Positions 26,606 to 35,147 of a stretch of DNA of 45,272 bases are shown in pieces. This stretch comes from Bifidobacterium platyrrhinorum (GTDB taxonomy: Bacteria > Actinomycetota > Actinomycetes > Actinomycetales > Bifidobacteriaceae): NCBI RefSeq assembly GCF_010667645.1, contig NZ_WHZV01000001.1, positions 1 to 45,272 on the forward strand. Reading direction: 5' to 3'. Each line of letters starts with the position of its first letter. The stretch's first letter is position 1. The notes under the pieces were generated by a model that was given only the letters and a program-made list of their open reading frames with translations, made no database searches and was not told the origin of the DNA. Made by a program: the position numbers and the translations under genes.

Positions 26606-27388
26606 TCACTGGTCCGCGTCCGGGTCGGCGTCCTCGCCGACGGGGCCGAGCAGCAGGCGCTCGCTGATGTTCACCGCGATGAGCAGGAGGCAGGTCATCG
26701 CGATGATCGTGAACGTGGCGGAGAAGATGAGCGGCGTGCGGAACGAGTTGTACGCGGCCTGTAGCCAGATGCCGAGGCCCTTGCGCGCGCCCAGGTACTC
26801 GGCGGTGGAGGCGGTGGCGAAGATGTAGGCGGCGGTCACGCGGATGCCGCCGTAGATCTGGCGGGCGGCGACCCTGAGCTTGACGTGCCACAGCGTCCAC
26901 CAGCGCGTCGCCCCGCAGGTGAGGGCCACGTCCGAATAGAATTCCGGCACCGCCTCGAGCCCGCGCACGGTCTGCACGGCGACCGGGAACAGGCCGAACA
27001 CGGCGGTGATGACGATCTTGCCGGAGGTCTCGAAGCCGAACCAGATGAGGAACAGCGGGGCGATGGAGATGAGCGGCATGGTCTGCGCGGCGGCGAGTAG
27101 CGGGTAGAACGCCGCGTTGAACACACGCGAGCAGTACAGGCCGATGCCGATGAGCACGCCGGCGGCCACGGCGAACAGGAAGCCGACGACGCCCTCGTAC
27201 GTGGTCACGGCGGCGGCGGGGCCGAGCGTGGGCCACACCTCGACGGTGGCCTGGGCGATCTCGCTCGGTGCGGGGATCATCGTGGAGGGCACGTGGCCGA
27301 TGCGCACCCACGCCTCCCACACGGCGAACAGCGCGACGACCGCGATGAGCGTGGGGATATGACGGGTGAGACGCTTCGCGACGAACAT
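26606..27388 (-). CDS. ABC transporter permease, SsuC/TauC/ThiX type
   Basis: 260 residues, with about six membrane segments. The family loop around EAVPEFYSDVALTCGATRWWTLWHVKL is the EAA-type motif that contacts the ATPase. It pairs with the NMT1-like binding protein downstream. No ATP-binding subunit gene lies in this cluster or elsewhere in the window, so the ATPase must be supplied from another locus or the system is incomplete. The start at 27388 is chosen because AAGGTGAT lies upstream at suitable distance; the open frame extends 29 codons further with non-family sequence. Confidence 0.85.
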   Translation of the reverse strand: MFVAKRLTRHIPTLIAVVALFAVWEAWVRIGHVPSTMIPAPSEIAQATVEVWPTLGPAAAVTTYEGVVGFLFAVAAGVLIGIGLYCSRVFNAAFYPLLAAAQTMPLISIAPLFLIWFGFETSGKIVITAVFGLFPVAVQTVRGLEAVPEFYSDVALTCGATRWWTLWHVKLRVAARQIYGGIRVTAAYIFATASTAEYLGARKGLGIWLQAAYNSFRTPLIFSATFTIIAMTCLLLIAVNISERLLLGPVGEDADPDADQ

Positions 27389-27519
27389 GGGGACATCACC
27401 TTGCTTCCTCTCGTGGCCGGGACGTGGAGCAGTAAGGTGAGGAGCCTGCGCGTCGGGCGGCCGGTGGTACCGCAACAGAAGTATAGGGATGGCTTCGACC
27501 GGTACGCGCGGGTATGGGA

Positions 27520-27573
27520 AAGCCCCCTGGCGCGGCGGCCCGCGGTCGGCGGGTGTCGTGCGTCAGGGGGCTT
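27520..27573 (-). terminator. Terminator hairpin behind the sucrose genes
   Basis: AAGCCCCCTG (27520-27529) pairs with CAGGGGGCTT (27564-27573). On the minus strand it follows the beta-fructofuranosidase gene and ends in CTTTCCC. Confidence 0.65.
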
Positions 27574-27619
27574 CGATCGCGGGGACGGCCGTGCCGTCCC
27601 GTCCGCGACCTCGCGCCGA

Positions 27620-29200
27620 CTACTCCAGTCCGATGGACTTGAGGTGGTGGAGCTTGAGCGAGGTGACCTTGAGGGAGCCGGATTCGGCGGAGAGGCGGAT
27701 CGCGCGCGGGCCCTCGGAGGCGTACGAGTAGGAGCTGAGCACCTGGTGGCCGCCGTTGACGTACACCTCGACGGAGCCGCGGTCCACGTACACGCGCAGG
27801 TCCAGCGTGCCGGCGGCGAGCTCGGCCTCGGTGAGCGGCGCGGCGCGGTAGCCGCGGTCGCCGTGCTTCATGGCCTGGCGGTCCACCACGACGCGGCCGA
27901 TCTGGTCGTCGTACGCCACGTAGGTGTAGGCGCCGTCCTCGGTGGCGTGGATCTTGAGGCCCGCGCGCTCGGCGGTGGAGTTCGCCAGGTCGATGGTCAT
28001 CTCGATCTCGACGGCCTCGGCGTCGTCGGCGATGGTCAGTTCGCCGTCCATGCCGAGCGTGAGCGCGCCCTTGTCGACGGTGTCCTCGCGCAGACCCTCC
28101 ATCTCCTTGACCGGGGCGGTGACGACGTCGCCGTCATCACCCAGCGTGATCTCGCGCGGCAGGGTGAGGTGGCCGCACCAGCCGTCCTCCTGCATCGGGA
28201 TCGGCTCGACGAACGGGCTCAGCCAGCCGTAGACGATCTGGCGGCCGTCTCCGCCGTGCTCCGGGCCGTCCACGTGGAACGACTGCGGCGCGTAGTAGTT
28301 GTGGCCGCAGTCCCACAGGCGGAACTCGGTCTCGGGCTTGAACTCGCCGCCCGGCTCCCAGGTGCCGATCATGTAGCCGGCGTTGTTGACGTTGCGGTTC
28401 ATGAAGCCGTTCGGCTTCGAGCCCATGGCGGAGAATCCGATGACCCACTTCTCGTTGCCGTCCTTGTCGTGGATCGGGAAGAAGTCGGGGCATTCGAGCA
28501 TGAACACGTCCGGGTCCGGGTGCTGGAAGAGCACGCGCTCGTAGGTCCAGCGCACCATATCGTCGGAGGAGAACAGCCACATCTGGCCGCGCTTCTCCTT
28601 GGAGGAGACGCCGAAGGTCATGTACCACTTGTCGCCGGTCTTCCACACCTTCGGGTCGCGGTAGTGGTGGTCGACCTGGTCGGTCGGGCAGTCGATGATC
28701 ATGCCCTGCTTGGTGGCGGAGGTCAGCTCGTCGTCGTCCGGGGTGGCGAGCATCTGGACCTGCCAGTCGCCGCCGGCGTTGTCGTGGCCGTTGGCCCAGC
28801 GGTGGCCGGTGTAGTAGAAGCGCAGCGCGCCGTCGTCGCCGATGACGGCGGAGCCGGAGAACACGCCGTCCTTCTCCTGCTCGAGCGAGGGGGCGAACAT
28901 GATCGGCTCGCGCTTCCAGTTGATCATGTCGGCGGAGGAGACGTGGCCCCAGTGCATCGGGCCCCACTGGGTGCCGTACGGGTGCAGCTGGTAGAACACG
29001 TGCCAGCGGCCCTTGTAGAAGCACAGTCCGTTCGGGTCGTTGATCCAGCCGCCGTTCGAGGCGATGTGGAACTTCGGGTACCAGCGGTCGTTGCGCTTCG
29101 CGGCCTGCGCGGCGACGCCGGCCTCGGCCTTGGCGAGTTCCTCGGCGTGGTCGCGGATGGGGGTGAGCACGGGGTTGGCGGGGGTGAAATCGGTGGTCAT
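27620..29200 (-). CDS. cscA: Beta-fructofuranosidase (sucrose hydrolase), glycoside hydrolase family 32
   Basis: 526 residues. The GH32 active-site triad is visible: Asp55 in WINDPNG (nucleophile), Asp182 in YRDP (transition-state stabiliser) and Glu236 in LECPDFF (acid/base). A C-terminal beta-sandwich follows (RVYVDRGSVEVYVNGG). No signal peptide is seen, so it acts in the cytoplasm on sucrose or short fructo-oligosaccharides brought in by the symporter encoded upstream. AAGGA lies seven bases before the ATG. The order regulator-symporter-hydrolase matches the csc locus known in bifidobacteria. The symbol is given by locus similarity; bfrA is an equivalent name in use. Confidence 0.93.
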   Translation of the reverse strand: MTTDFTPANPVLTPIRDHAEELAKAEAGVAAQAAKRNDRWYPKFHIASNGGWINDPNGLCFYKGRWHVFYQLHPYGTQWGPMHWGHVSSADMINWKREPIMFAPSLEQEKDGVFSGSAVIGDDGALRFYYTGHRWANGHDNAGGDWQVQMLATPDDDELTSATKQGMIIDCPTDQVDHHYRDPKVWKTGDKWYMTFGVSSKEKRGQMWLFSSDDMVRWTYERVLFQHPDPDVFMLECPDFFPIHDKDGNEKWVIGFSAMGSKPNGFMNRNVNNAGYMIGTWEPGGEFKPETEFRLWDCGHNYYAPQSFHVDGPEHGGDGRQIVYGWLSPFVEPIPMQEDGWCGHLTLPREITLGDDGDVVTAPVKEMEGLREDTVDKGALTLGMDGELTIADDAEAVEIEMTIDLANSTAERAGLKIHATEDGAYTYVAYDDQIGRVVVDRQAMKHGDRGYRAAPLTEAELAAGTLDLRVYVDRGSVEVYVNGGHQVLSSYSYASEGPRAIRLSAESGSLKVTSLKLHHLKSIGLE

Positions 29201-29277
29201 GGCACGTCCTTGTGTGTTGGGGGTTGTCGGGTTGGTGTGGGGTGGATTGGCGGATGGGTGCGTGGGATGTCGGTGAT

Positions 29278-29319
29278 CGGCGGTCGCGACGGGAAGGGGA
29301 GAGACCGTCGCGACCGCCG
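29278..29319 (-). terminator. 15-bp hairpin between cscB and cscA
   Basis: A perfect stem is formed by 29278-29292 and 29305-29319 around a 12-base loop, in the 177-bp gap. It probably lowers or protects the upstream or downstream part of the transcript; there is no U tract. Confidence 0.55.
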
Positions 29320-29377
29320 CGGGGTGCGGATCGCGGGTCCGGTCGGGTTATGCGGACCGGGTGCGGCGAGCCGGACG

Positions 29378-30700
29378 TCAGGCCTTGGCGGCTTCCATCT
29401 GGCGCAGCTGCTTGTCGGTGTAGAACGGGTCGCCGCCAACGTCCTGGTCGTCCTTCTTGATGACGAAGATGCCGTAGATCAGGGCCGCGAGCACGATCGC
29501 CGAGATGGTGAAGAAGGTCGGGCGGTCGCCCATGTGGTCATGCAGGGCGCCGAGCGGGGTGGAGAAGATGACCTGGCCGACCTGCGAGGCGATCTGGAAG
29601 CCGACCATGTACAGCGTGGCGGACAGCTTCGTGTCGAAGTGCAGGGTGAAGTAGCGGAACGCCGGCAGGCAGAACAGCGGCACCTCGATGGAGTGGAACA
29701 GCTTGACGACGGACACGGAGATCGGGTCGTGGAACACGCCGCACAGGCCGATGCGCAGGAACATGACGGTGGCGCCGAGCAGCAGGGCGTTGCGCACGCC
29801 GATCTTCTTCATGATGATCGGGACGACGCCCATCATCGCGGACTCGAGGAAGACCTGGAAGCTGTTGAGGATGCCGTAGGTGGAGTTGCCCATCTCGGTG
29901 GTCGGGAACAGGGAGGCGTAGTAGTTCGGGAACATCTGCTGGTCGAACACGGTGTAGAAGGTGTTGGTCAGCAGCATGAAGACGATGAGCACCCACAGGG
30001 TCGGCATCTTGAGGACGGAGACCATCTCCTTGAAGGAGGGGTTGGTCGGCGCGGCGTTCGGGTCGGCCTCCTTGCGGAGCTCCTCCTTCTGCTCGGCCGG
30101 GACCCAGAAGGCGTAGACGAGCAGCATGCCCAGACCGCAGGCGGAGCCGATCCAGAAGTTGATCAGCGGGTTGATGTTGAAGCAGAAGCCGGCGCACAGG
30201 GCGACGACCGCGTAGCCGAAGGAGCCCCAGGCGCGGGACTGGCCGTACTCGAAGCCGAAGTGGCGCGAGTAGCGTTCGGTGATGGCCTCGAACAGGGAGC
30301 AGCCGGCCATGAAGCCCGCGGACAGCACGATGGAGCCGATGAGGACGCCCGCGTAGCGGGTGGCGCCGCCGGCGTTGAGCATCGGCATGTAGACGAACTG
30401 GACGAACGGGCCGACGCAGGCCGCGACGGCGGAGATGAAGATGACGAGCTTGCGCTTGATGCCGAGCTGATCCTGGATGATGCCGTAGACGAACATGATG
30501 ATCAGCGTGGCCAGGGAGTTGATCGAGTAGATCGAGCCCTGCTCGGCGGCGGACATGCCCAGGCCGTGCACGTCGTCGGTGAGGAACCTGGAGAAGAAGG
30601 ACCACCAGATGCCCCAGGAGCAGAAGAACATGAAGATGCCGAAGGAGCTCTGCAGGTAGGAGGGGTTCCTCCACGGAGACTTCGTTGCCGTGTTTGCCAT
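29378..30700 (-). CDS. cscB: Oligosaccharide:H+ symporter, LacY/CscB-type MFS transporter
   Basis: 440 residues, about 12 membrane segments. The N-terminal NPSYLQSSFGIFMFFCSWGIWWSFF is typical of LacY-family permeases, as are the FGFEYGQSRAWGSFGYA loop and the C-terminal sequence FQIASQVGQVIFSTPLGALHDHMGDRP. It likely imports sucrose or short fructo-oligosaccharides with protons. AAGGGAA lies upstream of the ATG. The leader is about 135 bases from the predicted start site. Confidence 0.9.
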   Translation of the reverse strand: MANTATKSPWRNPSYLQSSFGIFMFFCSWGIWWSFFSRFLTDDVHGLGMSAAEQGSIYSINSLATLIIMFVYGIIQDQLGIKRKLVIFISAVAACVGPFVQFVYMPMLNAGGATRYAGVLIGSIVLSAGFMAGCSLFEAITERYSRHFGFEYGQSRAWGSFGYAVVALCAGFCFNINPLINFWIGSACGLGMLLVYAFWVPAEQKEELRKEADPNAAPTNPSFKEMVSVLKMPTLWVLIVFMLLTNTFYTVFDQQMFPNYYASLFPTTEMGNSTYGILNSFQVFLESAMMGVVPIIMKKIGVRNALLLGATVMFLRIGLCGVFHDPISVSVVKLFHSIEVPLFCLPAFRYFTLHFDTKLSATLYMVGFQIASQVGQVIFSTPLGALHDHMGDRPTFFTISAIVLAALIYGIFVIKKDDQDVGGDPFYTDKQLRQMEAAKA

Positions 30701-30841
30701 GGTTGTGTATTCCCTTGTCTCTCACGTCCGCTGCCGCGCGGACGCCCATTGGCTGGTTGTTGTCGTGCCGTCCCTTCCGGTCCGGCGGGGTTCCGTGCCC
30801 CGGCGGCTGCGCCGTGGTGCGGAATCGTGCTGACAGGTATG

Positions 30842-30878
30842 ACTATAACGCGTCAAACGATTTACGTCAAACGATTTA
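30842..30878 (-). promoter_or_regulatory. csc promoter covered by two regulator sites
   Basis: On the minus strand -35 TTGACG (30870 to 30865), a 17-base spacer and -10 TATAGT (30847 to 30842) form a near-consensus promoter. The 14-base unit CGTCAAACGATTTA is repeated in tandem (30851-30864 and 30865-30878). One copy fills the spacer, the other overlaps the -35 box, fitting repression by the LacI protein encoded next. Confidence 0.75.
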
Positions 30879-30912
30879 CGCGTGTCGCTGGAACACCATT
30901 CGTTCCAGCGCG

Positions 30913-30924
30913 TCAAACGTTTGA
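30913..30924. promoter_or_regulatory. Upstream LacI-type operator TCAAACGTTTGA
   Basis: A perfect 12-bp palindrome lies about 35 bp upstream of the -35-overlapping site. It shares TCAAACG with the tandem promoter sites and with two sites before the regulator gene. Confidence 0.75.
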
Positions 30925-31136
30925 TATAGCGCCATTTGGTGCATGGGTCGTGGCCGTGCCGCCGGCGTGTCGCGCGGTGGCGCCGACGGGTCGGTCGGAG
31001 ATGGTTGGATGGTCGCGTCCGTGCGTCGTCGACGCGGATGCGCATGCCTTTTCAAGGGTAGAGGGCGGTTCGGGGCGGGACACGCTGCGTGAGCGTTCAC
31101 GCGGGTGAAATCGTCGAAACGGTTCGGTGCGGCCCG
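30925..31136. other. Gene-free stretch between the csc promoter and the regulator gene
   Basis: Together with 30701-30912 this makes a 436-bp gap. A short hairpin GCGTGA-GCGT-TCACGC (31087-31102) lies behind the regulator gene. Nothing else is recognised. Confidence 0.4.
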
Positions 31137-32186
31137 TCAGCCCGCCGCGCGCACCGACTCCTTCTCGATGAGCGTGCAGTGGACCTTCGCCGGCACCGGC
31201 GCGTCGAGCGGCGGCAGCGGCGCCCGGGTGTCCGGCACGTCGAGGTCGTCGAGCGGGCGCTTCTCGATCATCGAGACCACCTTCGCCGCGGCCCAGTAGC
31301 CCATTTCGAAATGCGGCAGCTCCACGGTGGTCAGCCGCGGCGACAGCGTTTCGGCGAACACGCGGTGGTTGTCCACGCCGACGACCGACACGTCGCGGCC
31401 GATGACCAGGCCGCGCCGCGCCGCGCACTCGTACACGTACCAGGCGCGCGCGTCGTTGAAGCAGAAGAAGCCGTCCGGCCGTTCCCAGTCGAACAGGTCG
31501 GACACCGCCTCCAGTGCGGGCCCGTTGTTGAGCACGTCGACGACGAGCCGTTCGTTGAACTTGCGTCCGGCCGCCTCGAGCGCGGTCCTGTACCCGGCCA
31601 GTCTGCCCTCCTGCGCCAGCATCGGCTCCGAACAGCCGATGTAGGCGATGCGTTCGCAACCGGCCTCGACCAGGCGCGTCGTGGCGTCGTAGGCGATGCG
31701 GAACTCGTCCGGCTCGATGCTGGGCGTCGTCCCGTCGCGTCCCGTCGCGTCGACGAGCACGACCGGGCAGTCCTTGAGGCGGGCCGGCACGTCGGTGACG
31801 CGGTTCGACATCTTCGCGTACAGGAACCCGTCCGCGCCGTAGCGTTTCAGCGCGTCGATCTCGTCGTCCTCATCCATGCCGCCGTCCGTGCTGACGGTGA
31901 TGAGCAGATAGCCCAGCTTGCTGGCCGCCGTCTGGGCCCCGAGGATCATGCCGCCGGCGTACGGGGTGGTGGCCACCTCCTCGCTGATGAAGCCGATGGT
32001 GCGCGTGCGGTTCGTGCGCAGCGAGCTCGCCATCGGGTTGACCTGATAGCCGAGCTCGTCGGCGACCTCGCGCACATGCGCCGCGATCGCCGGCTTGACG
32101 CGCCCCTCGTCGCGATGGTTCATCACCAGCGACACCGTCGACACCGACACCCCTGTGCGGTGGGCTATCTCCTTCATCGTGACCAT
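31137..32186 (-). CDS. LacI-family transcriptional regulator of the sucrose genes
   Basis: 349 residues. The N-terminal LacI helix-turn-helix is MKEIAHRTGVSVSTVSLVMN, followed by a hinge (ASSLRTNRTRTIGF) and a periplasmic-binding-protein-like sensor with GYWAAAKVVSMIE. TCAAACG half-sites occur at the csc promoter and before its own start, so it most likely represses both in the absence of sugar. The ATG at 32186 follows a TATCGT -10 box by seven bases, so its mRNA is probably leaderless. Confidence 0.9.
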   Translation of the reverse strand: MVTMKEIAHRTGVSVSTVSLVMNHRDEGRVKPAIAAHVREVADELGYQVNPMASSLRTNRTRTIGFISEEVATTPYAGGMILGAQTAASKLGYLLITVSTDGGMDEDDEIDALKRYGADGFLYAKMSNRVTDVPARLKDCPVVLVDATGRDGTTPSIEPDEFRIAYDATTRLVEAGCERIAYIGCSEPMLAQEGRLAGYRTALEAAGRKFNERLVVDVLNNGPALEAVSDLFDWERPDGFFCFNDARAWYVYECAARRGLVIGRDVSVVGVDNHRVFAETLSPRLTTVELPHFEMGYWAAAKVVSMIEKRPLDDLDVPDTRAPLPPLDAPVPAKVHCTLIEKESVRAAG

Positions 32187-32189
32187 ACG

Positions 32190-32223
32190 TCAAACGATAC
32201 ACCCCATCGCCGTGCCGTTTGAC
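32190..32223 (-). promoter_or_regulatory. Autoregulated leaderless promoter of the sucrose regulator
   Basis: On the minus strand -10 TATCGT (32199 to 32194) lies seven bases before the ATG. TCAAACGATACA (32190-32201) overlaps the box, and a second, inverted half-site CGTTTGA (about 32217-32223) lies near the -35 position. Confidence 0.65.
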
Positions 32224-32339
32224 GTGATGTCTGTTCGCCGCCGTTCCCGCCCGCCCCCGATCGGGCGTCCCGCGTCTCCCCGGGTGAAGATGCCGTCGAT
32301 GTGGCGGCGTTGTGCCGTCGCGATCGCGGGGCGCGTCCG

Positions 32340-32345
32340 TACGAT
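32340..32345 (+). promoter_or_regulatory. -10 box TACGAT, leaderless
   Basis: Six bases before ATG 32352. Confidence 0.5.
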
Positions 32346-32351
32346 GGCGCC

Positions 32352-32717
32352 ATGAGAAGCTTTCTGATCGAATGGCTGGTGCTGACGATCGCGGCGGCGG
32401 TCATGGTGGTGCTGTTGCCCGGCATGACGACGGTGGGGGAGCCGCCGATCCTCGGCGTGGCCGCGTTCTCCCTGTTCCTGGCGCTCATCAACGCGTCCGT
32501 CAAACCGGTGGTGCACATGATCGCGCTGCCGTTCACGATCCTCACGTTCGGCGTGCTGTACCTGGTCATCAACTGGCTGTTCATGCGCCTCGCCTCGTGG
32601 CTCGCCCTGAGCCTGTTCGGCGTGGGCGTCTACGTGCACGGGTTCTGGTGGGCGACGATCGGCTCGCTCATCATGGCCGTCGTCTCCGGCCTGGTCGGTT
32701 CCGTCATCGGGGAGTGA
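32352..32717 (+). CDS. Phage-holin-family (four-segment) membrane protein, PF04020 type
   Basis: 121 residues with four membrane segments. The family pattern is visible in the sequence AFSLFLALINASVKPVVHMIALPFTILTFGVLYLVINWLF: the N-x-x-[VI]-KP-[VI] motif followed by LP.T..TFG. Despite the name, these proteins occur widely on chromosomes and are not linked to lysis; their function is unknown. There are no phage genes near. The start is chosen from the leaderless promoter. Confidence 0.82.
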   Translation: MRSFLIEWLVLTIAAAVMVVLLPGMTTVGEPPILGVAAFSLFLALINASVKPVVHMIALPFTILTFGVLYLVINWLFMRLASWLALSLFGVGVYVHGFWWATIGSLIMAVVSGLVGSVIGE

Positions 32718-32790
32718 CGCGAAGCGGGCGCGTGTTCGGTCGCGTCCGCGTGGCGACGCGTGTTCGACCGCGTCCCGCCTGCGCATGTTT

Positions 32791-32811
32791 TATGCTTTAT
32801 CGTTGTATCAC
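32791..32811 (+). promoter_or_regulatory. Possible autoregulatory site before the nucleoside-locus regulator
   Basis: CGTTGTATCAC (32801-32811) matches CGTTNNATCAC of the operators at 34014-34066, and TATGCT (32791-32796) could be a -10 box. Confidence 0.45.
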
Positions 32812-32876
32812 AGTGGATCCGCCGATGCCGCGACGACGCGTCGGACGGATGCGGGCGAAACGGCGAACGGAGGGCC

Positions 32877-33965
32877 ATGGCATACGTGACGATACGCGAC
32901 GTGGCGGCGAAGGCGGGCGTCTCCGCGGCCGCCGTCTCGCAGATCCTGCGCGGCAAGGGCCGGTTCTCCGCCGAGACCCGTGATCTGGTGAAACGCACCG
33001 TGGATGAGCTCGGCTATGTGCCCGACCGCCGCGCCAGCGCGATGCGCTCCTCCTCGTCGAAGACGGTCGGACTGCTCGTGCCCGACCTGCGCAACCCCTA
33101 TTTCGCCGATTTGGTCTCGTCCATGGAGGACGAGCTGTACCGGCGTGGCTACACCACGCTCATCGGCACGTCCGCCGAACGGGTCGACCGGCAGGACGCC
33201 TTCATCGACACGCTGCTCGGGCAGCGCATCGACGGCGCGCTGGTCGTGCCGCAGGGCGCCTGCTCGCCGGGGATCCGTTCCCTCGTCGCGCGCGGATTGC
33301 CCGTGGTGTTCGTCGACCGCCGCGTCGAAGGGGCCGGCGAGGTGCCGTTCGTGGTCTCCGACCCCTACCCGGGCATGCGCGAGGCGTTGCGCGAGCTCGT
33401 GCGGCTGGGGCACCGGCGCATCGGCTATGTGGCGCATTCGTCGCTTGGGTCCGCCGGCGTCGACGAGCGTGGGAAGGCGTTCCGTCTGGTCGCCGGCGAG
33501 CTGCCGGGCATCGGGGCGTGCGTGGTCGTCGACTGCGACGCCACCTACGAGTCGAGCGTCGCGGCGCTCGCCCGGCTGCGCGAGGCGGGGGTGACGGCGA
33601 TCGTGTGCGGCTATTCGCCCGACGCGATCGTCCTCATCGGGATGTGCCGCGCCGAAGGCATGGAGATCGGGCGGGACATGTCGGTGGTGTCGTTCGACGA
33701 CATCGCCACCTTCCGCCTGATGACGCCGCCCGTGTCCGTCATCTCCCAACAGGCCGAGGAGATGGGGCGCCGCGGCGTGCGGATCCTGCTGTCGGCGATC
33801 GGCGACGCCGGTGCCGCCGGAACCGGCGCGGACGCCGCGGACGGTACGGACGTCGGAGAATCCGATGCGACGGCCGGGACGGCCGGCATCACGTCCGTCG
33901 ACGGCGTCGCGCATTACGTGCCCACGACGTTCATCCCGCGCGGGTCCGTCGGGCCGGTCATGTGA
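32877..33965 (+). CDS. LacI-family transcriptional regulator of the nucleoside locus
   Basis: 362 residues. The helix-turn-helix TIRDVAAKAGVSAAAVSQIL is followed by the hinge helix RRASAMRSSSSKTVGLLVPD and a ribose-binding-protein-like sensor with MSVVSFDDIATFRLMTPPVSVI. A 30-residue Ala/Gly/Asp-rich insert lies near the C-terminus (about 305-335). It is encoded just upstream of the nucleoside hydrolase, MFS and ribokinase genes, whose promoter carries two matching palindromic arms; this suggests a nucleoside- or ribose-responsive repressor of RbsR type. GGAGG lies four bases before ATG 32877. Confidence 0.87.
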   Translation: MAYVTIRDVAAKAGVSAAAVSQILRGKGRFSAETRDLVKRTVDELGYVPDRRASAMRSSSSKTVGLLVPDLRNPYFADLVSSMEDELYRRGYTTLIGTSAERVDRQDAFIDTLLGQRIDGALVVPQGACSPGIRSLVARGLPVVFVDRRVEGAGEVPFVVSDPYPGMREALRELVRLGHRRIGYVAHSSLGSAGVDERGKAFRLVAGELPGIGACVVVDCDATYESSVAALARLREAGVTAIVCGYSPDAIVLIGMCRAEGMEIGRDMSVVSFDDIATFRLMTPPVSVISQQAEEMGRRGVRILLSAIGDAGAAGTGADAADGTDVGESDATAGTAGITSVDGVAHYVPTTFIPRGSVGPVM

Positions 33966-34004
33966 CGGGATACGCCTGTTGACGACGGACGGCGTGTCGT
34001 CACG

Positions 34005-34033
34005 TTGACAATGGTGATTTAACGTTTTATCTT
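34005..34033 (+). promoter_or_regulatory. Promoter of the nucleoside hydrolase operon
   Basis: -35 TTGACA (34005-34010), spacer 17, -10 TATCTT (34028-34033). The first operator arm (34014-34031) fills the spacer and part of the -10 box, so bound repressor would block polymerase. Confidence 0.75.
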
Positions 34034-34066
34034 TGAATCACCACCGATGATAAAACGTTAAATCAC
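34014..34066. promoter_or_regulatory. Pair of inverted LacI-type operators
   Basis: GTGATTTAACGTTTTATC (34014-34031) and its exact reverse complement (34049-34066) are separated by 17 bp, giving a centre spacing of 35 bp. Each arm holds an AACGTT core typical of LacI-family sites. Bound dimers would lie on nearly one face of the DNA. Confidence 0.8.
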
Positions 34067-34178
34067 GGTTCCTGCGGACCGGACGAGACGACAGGTCATC
34101 GAACGTCAGTGATGACACCGAACAGCAATCAGCGCCATCGATGAAGAACACGGCGACAGCCGCGGAAGGCAGGAAACC

Positions 34179-35135
34179 ATGAAGAAGCTCATCCTCGATC
34201 TCGACACCGGCGTGGACGACGCGCTCGCCATCTCCTACGCGCTCGGCAGCCCGGAGGTCGAACTCATCGGCATCACCGGCACCTACGGCAACGTGCTGCT
34301 CGACCAGGGCGTGCGCAACGCGCTTGCCGTCACCGACCTGCTCGGCCACCCGGAGGTCAGGGTGTACAAGGGCCTGCCGCACTCCAGCACCATCGACTCC
34401 TTCACCGTCGGCGAGATCTCCGCGTTCATCCACGGCGCCAACGGCATCGGCGACGTCGACATCCCCGACTCCGGCCGCGCGCCCGAAGCCGAACCGGCCG
34501 TCGACTTCATCATCGACGCCGTCAAGACCTACGGCAAGGACCTCGTCTACGTGCCCACCGGCCCGATGACCAACATCGCCGCCGCGCTCGCCAAGGCCCC
34601 CGAGATCAAGGACGAGATCGGCCGCATCGTGCTCATGGGCGGCGCCCTGACCGTGCCCGGCAACTGCAACGCCTGCATGGAGGCGAACATCTCGCAGGAC
34701 CCGGAGGCCGCGAACGCGCTGTTCCACTCCGGCGCCCCCGTCACCATGATCGGCCTCGACGTGACCCTGCGCACCCTGCTCACCTACAAGGAGACGCAGC
34801 GGTGGCGCGACCTGAACACCAAGGCCGGCGACTTCCTCGCCGACATGACCGACTTCTACATCAAGGCCTACGAGACCACCTCGCCGCACCTGGGCGGCTG
34901 CGGCCTGCACGACCCGCTCGCCGTCGCCGTGGCCGTCGATCCGACGCTCGTCGACACGCTCGACATCAACATGAAGGTCGACCTCGAAGGCCCCACCCGC
35001 GGACGCACCATCGGCGACGAGAAGCGCCTGAACGAGCCCGCCCTCACCACGAAGGTGGCCGTCGGCGTCGACGTGCCGCGCTTCCTCGACGAATTCATGA
35101 CCCGCATCACCGCGCTGGCGAAGCACGCCGGCTGA
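34179..35135 (+). CDS. Inosine-uridine preferring nucleoside hydrolase (ribonucleoside hydrolase)
   Basis: 318 residues, normal length. All Ca2+/ribose motifs are present: LDLDTGVDDALAISYAL at the N-terminus, PTGPMTNIAAAL, MGGAL, EANISQDPEAA and GLHDPLAVAVAVDP. It splits ribonucleosides into base and ribose, which fits the ribokinase at the end of the operon. It is paralogous to the gene at 24006-25178 but lacks that gene's acidic insert and keeps the first Asp. AGGAAACC lies before the ATG. Confidence 0.93.
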   Translation: MKKLILDLDTGVDDALAISYALGSPEVELIGITGTYGNVLLDQGVRNALAVTDLLGHPEVRVYKGLPHSSTIDSFTVGEISAFIHGANGIGDVDIPDSGRAPEAEPAVDFIIDAVKTYGKDLVYVPTGPMTNIAAALAKAPEIKDEIGRIVLMGGALTVPGNCNACMEANISQDPEAANALFHSGAPVTMIGLDVTLRTLLTYKETQRWRDLNTKAGDFLADMTDFYIKAYETTSPHLGGCGLHDPLAVAVAVDPTLVDTLDINMKVDLEGPTRGRTIGDEKRLNEPALTTKVAVGVDVPRFLDEFMTRITALAKHAG

Positions 35136-35147
35136 GACGCCGCTTCC

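Noticed and set aside
27293..31108. A 1271-codon plus-strand open frame opposite cscA and cscB
   Set aside because: It is a shadow of two well-supported minus-strand genes, with no family-like content in the translation.
32352..32717. Prophage remnant from the holin-family protein
   Set aside because: No other phage genes, att sites or integrase are near; PF04020 proteins are common chromosomal membrane proteins.
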